A stretch of DNA of 64,000 bases from Takakia lepidozioides. Its lineage: Eukaryota > Streptophyta > Takakiopsida > Takakiales > Takakiaceae. The position numbers and the translations under genes are program-made. The first letter of the stretch is position 1. Every line of letters starts with the position of its first letter. The notes beneath the pieces were generated by a model, which made no database searches, was not told the origin of the DNA, and saw only the letters and a program-made list of their open reading frames with translations. Positions 35,369-47,247 of this stretch are shown here, piece after piece. The DNA lies in contig CM060734.1 of the NCBI GenBank assembly GCA_030704615.1, positions 54,638,042-54,702,041 of the forward strand, read 5' to 3'.

Positions 35369-35557
35369 TTGCAGCTATGCATTCTGGATACTGCCCTTGT
35401 TGACACATTTGCCAAATGTGGGAGCACAGAGAATGCACATGAGTATGCACATGAAACTTTCCATATGTATGGAAAATGCAAGAGCAAGGGGTGGCACCTG
35501 GTAGGGTCACTTTCATTGTGTTCTCAATGCATGTTAGAAGCCACGAAAAGATTGTGA
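35369..35557 (+). pseudogene. PPR-gene fragment
   Basis: This short plus-strand frame contains LVDTFAKCGSTENAHEY, which fits the pentatricopeptide-repeat consensus seen as LVDMYAKCGSIEDARKVF in plant organellar RNA-binding proteins. It is only part of one or two repeats and is followed by a stop, so it is a relic. Confidence 0.6.
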
Positions 35558-35589
35558 ATTGGTCCATGTTGGCCTCATCGAAAATGAAA

Positions 35590-36140
35590 ACTGGTTAGAT
35601 ATCGTTAGCTCGTTGGGTGGATCTGTGGTGGTTTCGAGTGACTTTAATAAGTTATTGCCGATGTGGCAGCAGGAAAGTACGGCCCAAAAACAAATAACAG
35701 AGATGAAGAGAAGAGTGTCACTAGTTAGCATAGGACTAGTGTCACTAGTGGTCTAGTTAGCATAGGAACTAGTGTGATAGGTAGGGTTGGGGTGTTTGCT
35801 GGAGCAATTCAAGCATTTTCTTATCAGTAGCGGCTCTAAATTTTCATGTTGAATTCTGCAAGTTAGCTGGTTGAGTGAACCTTTGTAGTTTGGAGTGACT
35901 TTGACATGATACTGCCAATGTGACAACATGAAAGAATCCAGAAACAGGTAACGGAGACCACAAGACGCTGTGGAATGAATACTTTTCTGACCCCAGTCAA
36001 CGGTGGGACAATCACGGCAAAAAGGTGAATGCCTGTTGGATTGCAGAAAGTAGAAGATGCAATTGAGCATAGGAACTAGTGTGATAAGTTGAGTTGGGTG
36101 TTTCCTAGAACAATTCGAGGCTTTCATTGTCAGCTGCTAG
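35590..36140. repeat. Imperfect direct duplication of about 300 bases
   Basis: Blocks in 35620-35830 (GGTTTCGAGTGACTTTAATA, AGCATAGGAACTAGTGTGAT, GGAGCAATTCAAGC) reappear in the same order in 35890-36130 (GTTTGGAGTGACTTTGACAT, AGCATAGGAACTAGTGTGAT, AGAACAATTCGAGG). A shorter TTAGCATAGGA-ACTAGTG iteration lies at about 35725-35775. The origin is unclear; it may be part of the decayed PPR-like locus. Confidence 0.6.
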
Positions 36141-36544
36141 CAGCAAGGCAAGGGTGAATGCATGATTTGGGCAGAGGCATGGATAGCTGAAGGAGCAGGG
36201 ATAGAGTGTGGGTCCAGATTCATCGAAGACGGGTGGACTTCTACAAGCTCCAAATTACGTACGATTCCCTGTGGATTAATAGCTACTATTATTGATTTTT
36301 GTTTCAAGATCTAGTTTAGGTTGTTGAAGAATATGAGAGGCCTTGTAGCAATAAAGAATATTATGATGTTGCTCATGTACAGTAACAGTAACAGTGTTTG
36401 AACGTGAAGTCACTAGTCCAGCCAATTACCTCAGTAACTCTAGTCAATCTAGGAGAGTGTCTCAACCAATTGTTGTAAAATCTGTTGGAGTACTCTCTGA
36501 CCTTCGATTAAACCTGCCATCATTATATTCCACGTAATCAAACA

Positions 36545-36883
36545 TCATTGAGGCATTATGTTGAACACTTGGTGAGCATCCACGATGCTCTCACACTTAA
36601 CATACATGTTGACAAGGGTGTTGTGTAGAAAATCATTCCACTTTGGATTTTGTACTAATGAACTAATGCAAGAGACAGACATAAATATCTGAATCTGCTG
36701 CAATGCCTCCTTGGTGTAAAGTCTGTAAAGCCTCTTCTGTACCTTGCAAGAGACAGACACAAGTATCTGAATATGCTGAATGACTCTTGGTTTAAAGGCT
36801 GTAGAGCCGAGCCTCATGTACCTTGCAAACTCCAGGGAAAAAACCTTGCGCATCTTACTTTCATGCCTGCTCAGGAAGAACAA
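36545..36883 (-). pseudogene. PPR-gene fragment
   Basis: The minus-strand frame ends LHNTLVNMYVKCESIVDAHQ followed by VFNIMPQ, a good match to the PPR motif (LVDMYAKCGSIEDARQVFDKMP). Two upstream blocks repeat QIQIFMSVSC/HIQILVSVSC. The fragment lacks a full repeat array and is bounded by stops, so it is a relic of a pentatricopeptide-repeat gene. Confidence 0.65.
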
Positions 36884-38296
36884 CCTCCACTGCTGCTTCA
36901 GCTACTTCCAGTTGACCATCTGCCAATGCAGGTTTATTATAGCTATGGATCCACATAAAATCATAGGTAATTTTGTGCTTGAAATCCGGCCCTCATGGAC
37001 AACTTCAGCTATCCCTGCCTCTGCACCAATCATGTATGGATCCTCGCAGGTTGCTGCTGCCTTACCTGAACCTTGAACCCAGCAGAGGCATAAAAGACTC
37101 CTTCTCTTCGTCCTCTTTCGGAAGCTCTGGTCATGGTCAAGGTGCCTGATTTTGTCAACTGTGTTGCTGCTATTGCTGCTTCCGCCAGTTGACCATCTAC
37201 CCATGTAGGCTTCTTCTAGCTATCGATCCAGAGGAAATCATAGGCGTGCTTGAAATTCTCCCTCTTGGATGAATCTGGACCCACACTCTATCCCTGCCTA
37301 GCTCTGCACAAATCATGTGTACAATGTGCTTGAAAAGCTCCAAACTATAGATATATGCAGCTCACACAAGAGGGCTTGTTGATTGAGGGTTGATTCAATA
37401 CTCCTTGGGTGAAAGGAAAACTAATTTCCAAAACAGTCCGGTGATTATGGAAAGATATTAGGCTACGGTTCTGATTCTGGTATGTATGTTGGAGCTCCTT
37501 CGAAGCTTGCAGATGAAAGTGAGTATGACTCATAGTGATCTGATTAGTAATATTATCATACCAGAGTTCCTCACACTCCTTCACATCCTACATGAAGAAA
37601 GCTCACGGCCTTGTCAACACTGTAGTCCAACCATTGTGAAGGGTTTTTAAAGAACTGCTGCCGGCGTTGTTCCATGCTGTGGGGATCATGAAGGTTGACG
37701 ATTATACGCACCATGGCCAGCATTTCTTCCCTTGAGTTCACAATTACTCTCTAGGTCTCCTATCACTGTCCCTCTCGTTCTTGGAGCCTTGGACTCGTTT
37801 TTCAATCACTCATTGAACCGAAGGCTGTTGTCTGAGTGCCTTCACTCCTCCTTCCGGGGCGCAAACCAGCACAGTGTTGCACAGTCTCCCTTTGCCTCTC
37901 AGATTCAGACCAGGATTAGCCTCCTAACACAACGACTTGCAACCACGAAAGAGAAGCTCACAGCTTGAACCCACAACCGTCGCGCAGCCTTGCCCAACCC
38001 TCTATCGACCGACAAACTAAGGCCCACAAGATAAATGAAGCTTGTGAACCACAAACGTGGAAATCACAGTAGAAGGAGACAGAAATAACCAATTAACAAA
38101 TGCTGATCAGTTTGTGCACAATTTCAACCCAGCTTGCACACCACAGCAAACCTCCGCGGGATACAAAAAAAAAAAAGAAACGAAGAGAGGCCTAATCATT
38201 GTGATGAAAGCTCCTGCAGCTTCAAGGAAAGCAAGCAAGCAGACGGCCACTGCGAAAGCGTGTGATGGTCTGAAAGAACATGCCGAATCAAATCTA
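36884..38296. other. Intergenic region, no gene recognised
   Basis: I found nothing that could be supported as a gene. A local repeat is visible: GCTGCTTCNGCNAGTTGACCATCTGCC-type sequence near 36900 recurs near 37175, with neighbouring AGCTATNGATCCA blocks. This is an imperfect 270-base duplication. Confidence 0.5.
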
Positions 38297-38527
38297 TTAC
38301 TCTTCTTTCAAACTGCTGGATCTTTCCTCATTCTCTTCTTCATCGTTGTCAGCAACCTCGTCATCGGGATCATCTTTGGGGTCCAGAGAGCGGTTCAGCG
38401 CAGAGCGCCCCGATCTCAGGAAAGGTCTAAACGCAATTTCAAAAGCAGCCCAGCTCAGAAGAAAAGCACCCCCTGCCAGCAGCAGTGTCGGCCAGAAATC
38501 CATGTTCTCTTTCTTCCCCATTGCCAA
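38297..38527 (-). CDS. Small single-pass membrane protein with acidic tail (plant OEP-like)
   Basis: This single-exon frame has 76 codons. The N-terminus is short and basic (MAMGKKEN), followed by one hydrophobic segment (about residues 10-31, FWPTLLLAGGAFLLSWAAFE). A short basic stretch (FRPFLRSGRSALNRSL) and a highly acidic Asp/Glu tail follow. Signal-anchored small outer-envelope proteins of plants have this layout, and the phrase PxxDPDDE after the membrane segment looks familiar from them. The identity is inference from layout and a partial motif. The protein is too short for certainty, but the composition is strongly non-random. It is divergent from the bromodomain gene, about 0.9 kb away. 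Confidence 0.6.
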   Translation of the reverse strand: MAMGKKENMDFWPTLLLAGGAFLLSWAAFEIAFRPFLRSGRSALNRSLDPKDDPDDEVADNDEEENEERSSSLKEE

Positions 38528-39453
38528 GCGTCTGTGAGAACGGCTGAGTGTACATTGATGAGCAACACTGGATGCTTCTTCCTTCTTCTAGGTCGCTTGC
38601 TTTTCAACGAACGAGCACACGAACGATCGTCCAGATACAGGCTCCCAACAAGGTTTCTTCGGACGTAAGCGATCCCTAGGTCCACACGTTGTGCGAAAAC
38701 TGTCCATCGCAGATGCAATCGTCAACCCACACTAGCCACCTCGCTATTGCTCTGGTCTGACACTTCTGGGTGTGTGTGTGTGGGGAAAGTGAAGCTTCTT
38801 TCTTTACGACGGTAAGGGTCTGTGAATTTCTGGCGAATTGCCTCTTGCTCTGGATTTGAAGCTTCAGTATGGTTGATGGATTGTGACACGTCCTGCTGAG
38901 CCGCTTGGATGTTCTTGTGCAGGAATTGCAAGTGCAACAGGCTGCCGATTACTTGACAGGCTTCCCTTTGACACAGGGAGCGTGCTGATTTGCTTCCTCT
39001 GGGATACCCTCGGTGCAGCCCCGTCTGGTGACCTCTGGCGTGTTATGCACTCCTGGGTGCGGTCGTCTTTATGTTTCCTTTTGCGAATTTTGCAATTGAC
39101 TGTGGGAGAACGCCTATTTCTCAATGTTGTCTAGCCGGTTGTGCACATGGAGGGAATTTCCTAGGGCTAGAGAAAGCACGAAATTTGTATAGCAAGGGAG
39201 CGGGAAGCCTTCCGTTTTCTACATGTAGCTTTCCCAATCATTTTTCTCTGCTTACACAGTCGTTGCCAATCAACCCAACAATTCTGTGAACTTCTTTTGC
39301 AAGCAGAAGTAACTGGGTTGCAGACATTGGCCAGCTTTGAAATCTCTTCTCTCTCCCTCTCTTTCGCCTCCGTTGGAATATACAGTACGGCGATTTGTTA
39401 GGGATGAGTCCCAGGGGATGAGGATTGCGGAAGGGTGCGCAGCTTGAAGAAGA
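38528..39453. promoter_or_regulatory. Divergent upstream region of the small membrane protein and bromodomain genes
   Basis: No gene is recognised in these 926 bases between two oppositely oriented starts, so promoters of both genes probably lie here. CTCT-rich sequence (TCTTCTCTCTCCCTCTCTTTCG) lies at about 39345-39366, close upstream of the bromodomain start. No clear TATA element was identified. Confidence 0.45.
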
Positions 39454-42400
39454 ATGGAAGGCAGACGGAGTAGAAGTAGGGTCGTTGATATACCGAAACC
39501 GGAGCCTACGGCCGGAGCCACTCGACAGACCAAAGACAAGAAGAAAGAGGACAAGAAAAAAGAAGCAGATAAAAAGAAAGAGGCAGACAACAAGGAGGCG
39601 GACGAAAAGAAAGAGGCACTCAACAAGGAGAATAAGAAAAAAGAGGCAGACAACAAGGGGGATAAGAAGAAAGAGGAGAAGAAGAAAGAGGCAGACAAGA
39701 AGGAGGATCAGAAGAAAGAGGAGAAGAAGAAAGAGGCAGACAAGAAAGAGGATCAGAAGAAAGAGGCAGACACGAAGGAGGATCAGAAGGAAGTGGCAGA
39801 CAAGGAGGATCAGAAGGAAGAGGCAGATAAGGAGGATCATAAGAGAGAGGCAGACAAGGAGGATCAGAAGAAAGAGGCAGATAAGGAGGAGGATAAGACA
39901 AAAGAGGCAGACAACAAGGAGGATAAGAGGCAAGAGGCAGATATTGATGTCGTGGCAGATGACGAAGACGACAGGTCTGTGCCCATAATCAGGGGGGAAA
40001 ACAAAAGGAAGAGGGCTCCGAGGGGAGCTGGAAGGAATTTGAAGCAAAAAGTGTGTGTAGAAAAGGATAATAAGCCAGATGTGCCTCCAGTTACAGGAGT
40101 AGAGTTGTCAATCAACAGCACTGAGGAAACTAAAGATAAGCATGGAGTACAGATGGACACTAGAAATGGAGGCCCTTTATTTAGTGAGGCAGCAGTTGAA
40201 GTTACTGTTGAGGCAGTAACCAAGGAGCAGGTGGAGAAGAGGCGGGAGAGCTCGAGGCTGAGGGTGCCACCCTCCAAGTTCAGAGAGAGTTTTCCAACCG
40301 CTGCAGGGAAACTAAAAGGGGAGCAGCTCAAGAGTAGCGATGATGTTGGCAGTTCATTGGAAATTGTTCTACCCATGGACGCCCTCTGTTCACCTGTTGG
40401 TGTGCCCAAATACAATGTTCATACCTCAGATGGGTCAGCTCGTGATGCGCGGGAGATAGAGGCGGAAACCTTGAAGGACAAGCCAAGCCATAACATTGCA
40501 GGCAAGAAGAAGGAAACCAAGGTCAAGATAACCACCATACAAGTGGCTGTGAAGGACAAAGACCCCTCCTCAGCCACTGCACCTGATGGCTCCATAAGCC
40601 CAGATGGCAGTGGACTCAAGGCTGCCTTGATGGTGTTTTGTCTATCTTTACCTCTCATTCATTATGTACCAGCTTGTCCATTTCTGCTTGGCTGATGTTG
40701 CGGAGTGGCAAGGCACGGGACTATATGGATTACTCTGCAATCCCAGTCGTGAAATTTTTGATAATTGCATGGTTGGCAGCATCTAAGCGCATTTTGATAT
40801 TACAGATGTGTTGTGAGCTTGTGATATTCGATGGATCTACAAAAAATGGCCATGTATCACATCACTCACACGCTTTAGTGCATTTGGGATTGTTTCCTGA
40901 TCATGCAATATACTCTTGCTGTAAAAACTGGGAATCTGTGGGTTATTTAGGTCATACTACATAGGCAATGAAGGCAGATGCATTGGGGAAAGCAGGTGTT
41001 GAAGCGAGTGATGAAGATGAAGGAGGCTGAGCCCTTCAACAAGCCAGTCGACCCAGTTGCTCTTGGGATTCCGGTAAGCAGTCTCACTTTTCTTCCTCTT
41101 AGACACATTCAGTGTATAGACCAATAAGTAGGTCTCTTGCTTGCAAAACCTGAGTTAGAATATTGCTTTCTCTTGGCAATGTTTGTTTGCGTCGCTTCAA
41201 GCGATTGCAAAATTATGTAGTTTTTCCGGGTAGTGGCCCCTGTTGTGTATCATGCAAGATGCCTCCTTAGTCGACCTGCCCTGCTTGAACAAGGTACAAA
41301 TGTGAAGTCACATATTTTCCTGACACCAAAATTGTTTGACATACTTAAGGTAGAGATGGTGACCCAGAAGAGATTTCTAGGAACACACCACTGTATACAA
41401 GCTGCTGACATGTCCTCTGAAGGTTTGGGTGCCGGGTCTAAATGCAGGACTATTTAAAGGTAGTTAATAGGCCGATGGATCTTGGAACTATCCGGGAGAA
41501 GCTGGAGAGAGGTGAGGGATATATGAATGTGGAAGATGTGTTGGAGGATGTGGCATTGGTTTGGAGCAACTGCTGTGACTACAATGAGGAGGGTGATCCC
41601 ATCCGGGACTTCCTGCGCTCTGTGGAGTCCACCTTCTCGAAGCTTTGGACTGCGGCAGGGCTGCCTTTTCATCCTGGTCATGCCTCAGGTCTTTTTCTAT
41701 CTTTCCATTTGGCCGTCCTGCGGAGAATTTCTTTCTTTCTTTCTTGCAGACGTTCTAAAGTACCATTTCATTTCAGTTCATTTCTTACAATTTTATTCTT
41801 ATCTTTGTTAGGTCCTGACTTGCAATGCAATCGTAGAAAGTAGGGGGCTTTAGGACCAGTTCTGGGAAGGGTGAAATTCTCCTATGCTCCACAAGGGTAT
41901 GTCATAGACAACATTGGCATCTTGGTCATGGGCCCTCCAGTGGACTAGTAAATCTTCTCTTCTTCTCTTAGAATGTCGTTCTGCTGGCATGTTGGACAAC
42001 CATCAATGTATCTTATGGGACTCTCTAGAGTAGAACTCGATAGTCCAGATGTTTTGCTGTGCTGGTTTTGAGGAAGCTGTCAGCTGGCTAGTAAGAATGG
42101 CAGCTCAAGTTGGTGCTGGTTTCCATCTGTTTGGATAGTTTTCAATATCACACACGCAAAAGGTGTGTTCTTTGTAAGTGTTTGTAAGGCATTTGCACTC
42201 ACATTTTCATGTGGGCTGTTCAATGGTATTGAGAGGTGTCTGACAAATGTGGAGGGGCAGAGAACGGCCAGCGGCCTGCTGTTGAGGATGTAGAGACAAT
42301 GGACATGCAGCATGAAAACAAGGAGGAACAGCAGCATGAATCAATAAAAGGGAACAAGAGGAAGAAGACAAAGATTGTCCATTTTGAGGATGGAAGCTCA

Positions 42401-45090
42401 CTGAAAGCCAAGATCAAGCGCAGTGGTATGTTTATATGTTAAATCAGTGCTTTTCCTCCAGTTTGGTATCAAATCTGTGTAATTAGAGTCGCTTGCTGAA
42501 TCTGCGAGGCCAGAGTGGCTCGGTACATGCATATTGATAAGCCCAGACTGACAGTCTTGCCATATCTGCTGCACGGCTTGTTTGAGAAATTGCAATGTCA
42601 CTCCACACGTGCTTTGGTTTGGGGTTTGGGGGGTGTGGGTGGGGTGTGGGGGTTTGCAACAGCCCCAGTAGAGCGGGTGATGGCGGAGAGTAAGGCAAGG
42701 GAGCAGAAGGAGAATGCGGAAGGTATAGACATTTAACAAGGTAGAGGGTTGGAGAAGACAGTAGAAAGACAGATCAGAGCTGCAGGGCATAGATCGTCTG
42801 GGAAAATAGTTGACTTCAAAGCTCATCCACAAGCTGAATAAGGAACAGTTGTTAGCTTAGATAGTGACAACAAAGACTGAAGGACTTCTTGAGGTACTGT
42901 CCTATTGTTTTGAGGTAACTGTCCTACTCGCTAGATCCTTTTGGAACGAAATGTGAAGGAAGGAATCACCTGTGAAAGATTTTTCTGCAAAGGTCCTGGT
43001 TGTTCTTGTTGGTTGAAGACTGAAATTTCTGACGTTGAATGTCACAAATTTGTTGCAGGACCAAAGCAGACTGAGAGTGTAGCACTAGGGGAAGGGAAAA
43101 ATTCTGGGCAGGCTGAAAGAAATGATCCCCCCTCCACCAACCAGACCAAACAAAGGCCTGTTGGGTAACTTCCTGATCCCTCATTTTCTCTCGAAAGTTT
43201 TCCTCAAACGTACACCCTCCAGAAGTTTACTTAGGGTGTAGGTCCACCCAACATTGTGAGAAACATGCCATTTCACAGAGATTGAGTCCACTACATACTA
43301 CTACATGGTTCTTCACCATCTTTTTGATGAAGAGGATTGCGTCATATCTGGTGCTATAGCATTATCAATAACAAAACATTGCCCCTACTTCAGTTCTTTA
43401 TTGTATGCTCTGCTGTTATTTGAGTTTTTGTTTTCTACGACTACGTTTGGGAGGTGCAAAGTCACAGCTGACTTAAACATCAAAGCTTCTCGCTGAGTCC
43501 GGTCACCTGAAACTGGAAGCATAACTGAAGAAATGATACAGCCTCCGATGTCCTGGAAGGTACTGAATGGCTGAAGGCTGGATGTGGGACAGTACGATAC
43601 ATCACAGAATAGGATGCTCATGTGTGGTGTGCGCGGGAGCTCGGCGGAAGCTGGCACGCAAGCAGAGAGGATTGCCGGAACTCAGATCTAAATCAAAGAA
43701 GAAGGTGCTCACTTCAGGATAATTCTTGGAAGTGCTTTTGTGGACACTTTCTGTGTGGAGGGATTCAAAGTCACATGTAAATTTTGCCAAGGAGTCTCTC
43801 CATGGGCTGCTTGGCCCCACACTGGAACTTGTGTGTGGGCCTAAATTTGTTGTACAAGCTGTCAATTTTGTTGTTGGAGTCATATGTGAACTGGGAAGTG
43901 TCAATATCAACACATACTCCAGGTGGCCAAGGTATCATGTTGTGGATGTAGAGGGCACTCGACATTTTTGAAGTTCATCTAGAACTACTCAGAGATTTAA
44001 ACGGTTTGTTGGATCTCCTGGAAGCAGAAGAAAAAATCATCTGAAACAATGCCTGAAGATCGGCCCAACAAAGAAACAACTTCAGGCCCTGGGGACATCA
44101 ATCCAGAGGAGGACTTCACCCATATAGATGAGCATGTGGGAGAGGCTTTCCATTCAGAGCCCTCACTTGACCAGTTGGAGGTAAATTTCTTCCAACAGTT
44201 TCTGAATATTGTGATTTTGTATTCTTGGATGAGGAGTTGTAAGCGTGGATAAAAATTTCTTACATCTTTAAACAGTCTGTACATATGGGACCACGAAATC
44301 CAACTTCTATTCTGAAACAGTAAATCATAAAGAGGACTTTCTCTTCTGCACTATTTTCCAACCAGGGATTCGTGACTAGCATCCTCTATGGTAAAAATTA
44401 ACCTCCCTTCCATTGAACGAAGGTGGTTTGCTTGCTGTGGCTCAGTGGACAGACAACAATGCCCGCATGTAACACCCTGTAAGGTTTATTCCCTTCTATC
44501 TAGAGCACAGCGTCCACTGAGGAATTCCACGAGCTGTCACAATCCAGGACTTCATGCACAGAAGATTGCGACGGCCACATTACTGCAGGGACAACGCGCC
44601 TGTAAATGATATTTTCGCCTAAAATGTCCTTAATCCCCTGGAAAACATATTTCTTACAGGTGGTGGGTATCATGTCAGCTAACACCCTCCCTCGGGCATT
44701 GAGGTGTACAACCCTACCCTGGGCTCAGGCTCTCAGGCAGGTTTGCATGCCCAGAACAACCTCGAGGAAGGGTGCTATCCAGACATTAGAACAGTGACAG
44801 GCATGTGTTGGGACAAGACTTGTGTTAAACTATATCAAGAGCGTTTTTGTAATTTGAATTATGGTGATACACTGCAGGGGACTCATCGAAGTGGTTACAA
44901 GCTCCCTCTCCGGACGCTCAGTCCAGCAGTGATGGACATGAGTCGATTGCTTTTTGGTGGCAACCCAGCGTCTGTTTGGAACCAACCTGGAGCAATCGGT
45001 TATATCAGAGTTCCAGTCTCTGGAAGGATTGGACTGATGGAGGCGATCTCATCTCTGCCATTTGTGCAAGAGTTGAAGGCTGAAGTGTAG
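39454..45090 (+). CDS. Bromodomain protein with long Lys/Glu repeat N-terminus
   Basis: Exon 1 (39454-40632, 393 codons) encodes a basic start (MEGRRSRSRVVDIP), then residues 30-165 of iterated KKKEADK/KEDQKKEADKE. A less repetitive part with SSRLRVPPSKFRESFP follows. Exons 40978-41073 and 41448-41688 encode a complete bromodomain: EAEPFNKPVDPVALGIPDYL (ZA loop, with PF) and NRPMDLGTIREKLERG. They then give WSNCCDYNEEGDP, whose Asn in DYN is the acetyl-lysine contact. Exons 42234-42425 (basic KGNKRKKTKIVHF) and 43059-43164 follow in phase. Later exons are tentative: one ending at 44178 (EDFTHIDEHVGEAFHSEPSL) and one at 44704-45090 do not join cleanly to exon 5, so an exon is probably missing. 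The likely role is nuclear reading of acetylated chromatin. Confidence 0.8.
42617..42655 (+). other. G-run cluster with G-quadruplex potential
   Basis: Five runs of three or more G (GGGG, GGGGGG, GGG, GGGG, GGGGG) are separated by TTT, TGT or T in a plus-strand intron of the bromodomain gene. This satisfies the usual four-run rule for an intramolecular quadruplex in the transcript. Confidence 0.6.
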
Positions 45091-45519
45091 TAAGGTCCCT
45101 GTTGTAAAACCATATAGTTCTACGTTGGCCTAATCACTATAGTGATTTATTCTGTTAATCATTCTTGGGCCCTTCAGTCTGTTTGACATTCTATAATTTC
45201 TCTTCTTGATACGTTGACATGTAGAAGATCTGCTCAAGTCAGTGATGCAAATTCCCTGCCAGAGTCAGTGAGCCACAAAACTGTCAACCTCAGCTGTAGA
45301 ATTGGCTTAGATTGTGTGCAATTCAGCTTTGGCCAGTTCTAGGGACATCAACCTGTACCAAAGATAAGAGCATCTCCAGAGGAGTAACCCTCTTTTTCCA
45401 CCTTCAAAGGAGTATTCTCTGTTGTAATTATCCATTGGGTCTTTTTGTCAGTTCGATTCTAGTGGATACGAACCACATTAGAAAGATATACCTATTTGAG
45501 TTCACATTTCTGGATGAGC
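45091..45519. other. Probable 3' flank of the bromodomain gene
   Basis: No gene is recognised. A 45-base block at about 45475-45518 (GAAAGATATACCTATTTGAG and TTCACATTTCTGG) recurs at 46574-46616. The two copies diverge exactly where the inverted-repeat element at 45520 starts. Confidence 0.5.
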
Positions 45520-45860
45520 AGGTTTTGCTGTGTCAATGAGACAGATTGGTTACATGGTAACTGTCCAATGTCTAGGATGATCTTACAGCATACAGGTTTC
45601 ACACCTCGGTCTACTCCAACACAGGCCAATGATTAGCTTGTTAGAGGTGGCACCTCAATACGGGATGATTAGCTTGTTAGACAGAGGTTAGACCTACCTA
45701 GTCTCCATGTCATGGTTAGAGTCTACATCCTCTGTAAGTAGGTCTCCCAACATCTGGACATGGGGTCCCCAATAGGATACCATCTTAAAAGGATGTAGAC
45801 TGTAACACTGGACAGTTACCATGATGTAACCACTCTGTTACATTGACACAGCAAAACCTC
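45520..45860. mobile_element. MITE-like element with about 50-base imperfect terminal inverted repeats
   Basis: The left arm (45520-45570) reads AGGTTTTGCTGTGTCAATG, then TGGTTACATGGTAACTGTCC. The right arm (45806-45860) is its reverse complement with a few mismatches and a 3-base insertion. The interior has no coding capacity and contains a GATTAGCTTGTTAGA direct repeat and a weak second inverted pair (GAGTCTACATCC / GGATGTAGACT). A copy of the left flanking sequence at 46574-46616 lacks the arm, which fits an insertion. No clear target duplication was established, so the superfamily is unknown. Confidence 0.6.
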
Positions 45861-47247
45861 TGTAATACTCACAAGTTTTCATAAAATGAGTTGACTGTCC
45901 ATAAACCCTGGAACTGTCAAATAAACTAATTATGACTGGAAGCTTCCATTGGCAATGTAGTTGTAGGTCTCACGCGTCAGTGAAGCTATTACATCTTGAT
46001 CTTCTTCACTGTTTGGAGAACCCCTTCAACAAATTCCTGTATTGACTTTCTGAGTCCTTTTTTTCCCTTGGCTGGAACTTCCTTTCTACATCTGTGTGAA
46101 CACAGCTGTTTGATCAAGACTGTCCCAAGCATGGACCACGCTGTATTTACTTCTAGTTTTCACCTGGACTAGAACAAGCATTCTCTTCTCCCCTAAAATC
46201 ACACACAAACATCAAATCCAGTCCCATGCAATTGTCATTCCAGTGTGGAATACCAATGTGAGTGTAGTTTATCATTATCAACTTCCAAGGTATAAACTAT
46301 AAACATCCAATCTTGATAGCATGTAAGCTCTCTCCACTCATCTTTTATGCCCCATCACCTTAATTGTTCATTTCAAAGCATGGGTTGATAAAGCTGAAAC
46401 TACACGCACGCCGGTGTTCCACACTGGAGATGACAATTGGAGCAAGAGATTCAGAGGAGGAATAATAGCAAGCATCTCAGCATGTGCGTGGGGCAGGATT
46501 GTTTTCATGCAAACTGCTGCTCCTTCCATCAAAACCTGGTGTTTTGTCAGAGTGACTCTAGTCTACTACTAACCAAATGAGAAAGATATACCTATTTTCA
46601 GTTCACATTTCTGGGTGAGAAATCTAGGTGGAAGCTTGTGTCACTTGCATTGCAAGCTTCACTTAACTGGGATACAAGGGTCAGGATTCTGATGGGTATA
46701 TATATTCTCTCTCTCTCTGACCTGCAGAACAGAAACATCAAATCTGCAGTCATCAACATTTGCAGCTTCTGTTTGGCTGGGAAGGGTTCTAAGCATGCAG
46801 GGTTTCATTTCAAAAATAGAAGCAGCTAAAATCGTAAATTCTCCACGGTGTTTCATTGGGACCAACTAGAAGGGACGAAGGAGACAAGCTAGTTTGCTAG
46901 CCACTATTAATACGGAGGAGATCCTGCCATTCAGGATCAGGATTTCAAGGTCTATGTTGTTTCTGGGATTCCGCACCAAATTGCCCTTACTGGGTAGAAA
47001 CCTGCCAGATACGAAGCTAAGATAAGCTAAAATAAGGAGAGATGAATTGTGCCAAGTGAACAGCCAATATTGTAAACTTGCAGTCAAAACTCATTTAGCA
47101 GAATAAGAATTGTTGATACAAACTCCATAGAGAATACACCACTTCAAACAACTTATGCTAACATATACAACATAACTGTACAAGCATTATGCTAAAAACC
47201 CACACAACACCGAAATCTCACATCATGCTACAAACCACCTGTTCCTG
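45861..47247. other. Intergenic region, no gene recognised
   Basis: No coding or RNA gene can be supported in this stretch. It contains the second copy (46574-46616) of the block that flanks the inverted-repeat element, and a short CT run near 46710. It separates the 3' ends of the convergent bromodomain and NTF2-like genes. Confidence 0.5.

Noticed and set aside
38057-38668. 203-codon plus-strand frame opposite the small membrane protein
   Set aside because: It is low-complexity and without motif, while the opposite strand gives a structured membrane protein with sensible composition.
39238-40047. Long antisense frame rich in Leu/Ile/Cys resembling a membrane protein
   Set aside because: It is the reverse complement of the Lys/Glu codon repeat in the bromodomain gene, and the hydrophobicity is a by-product.
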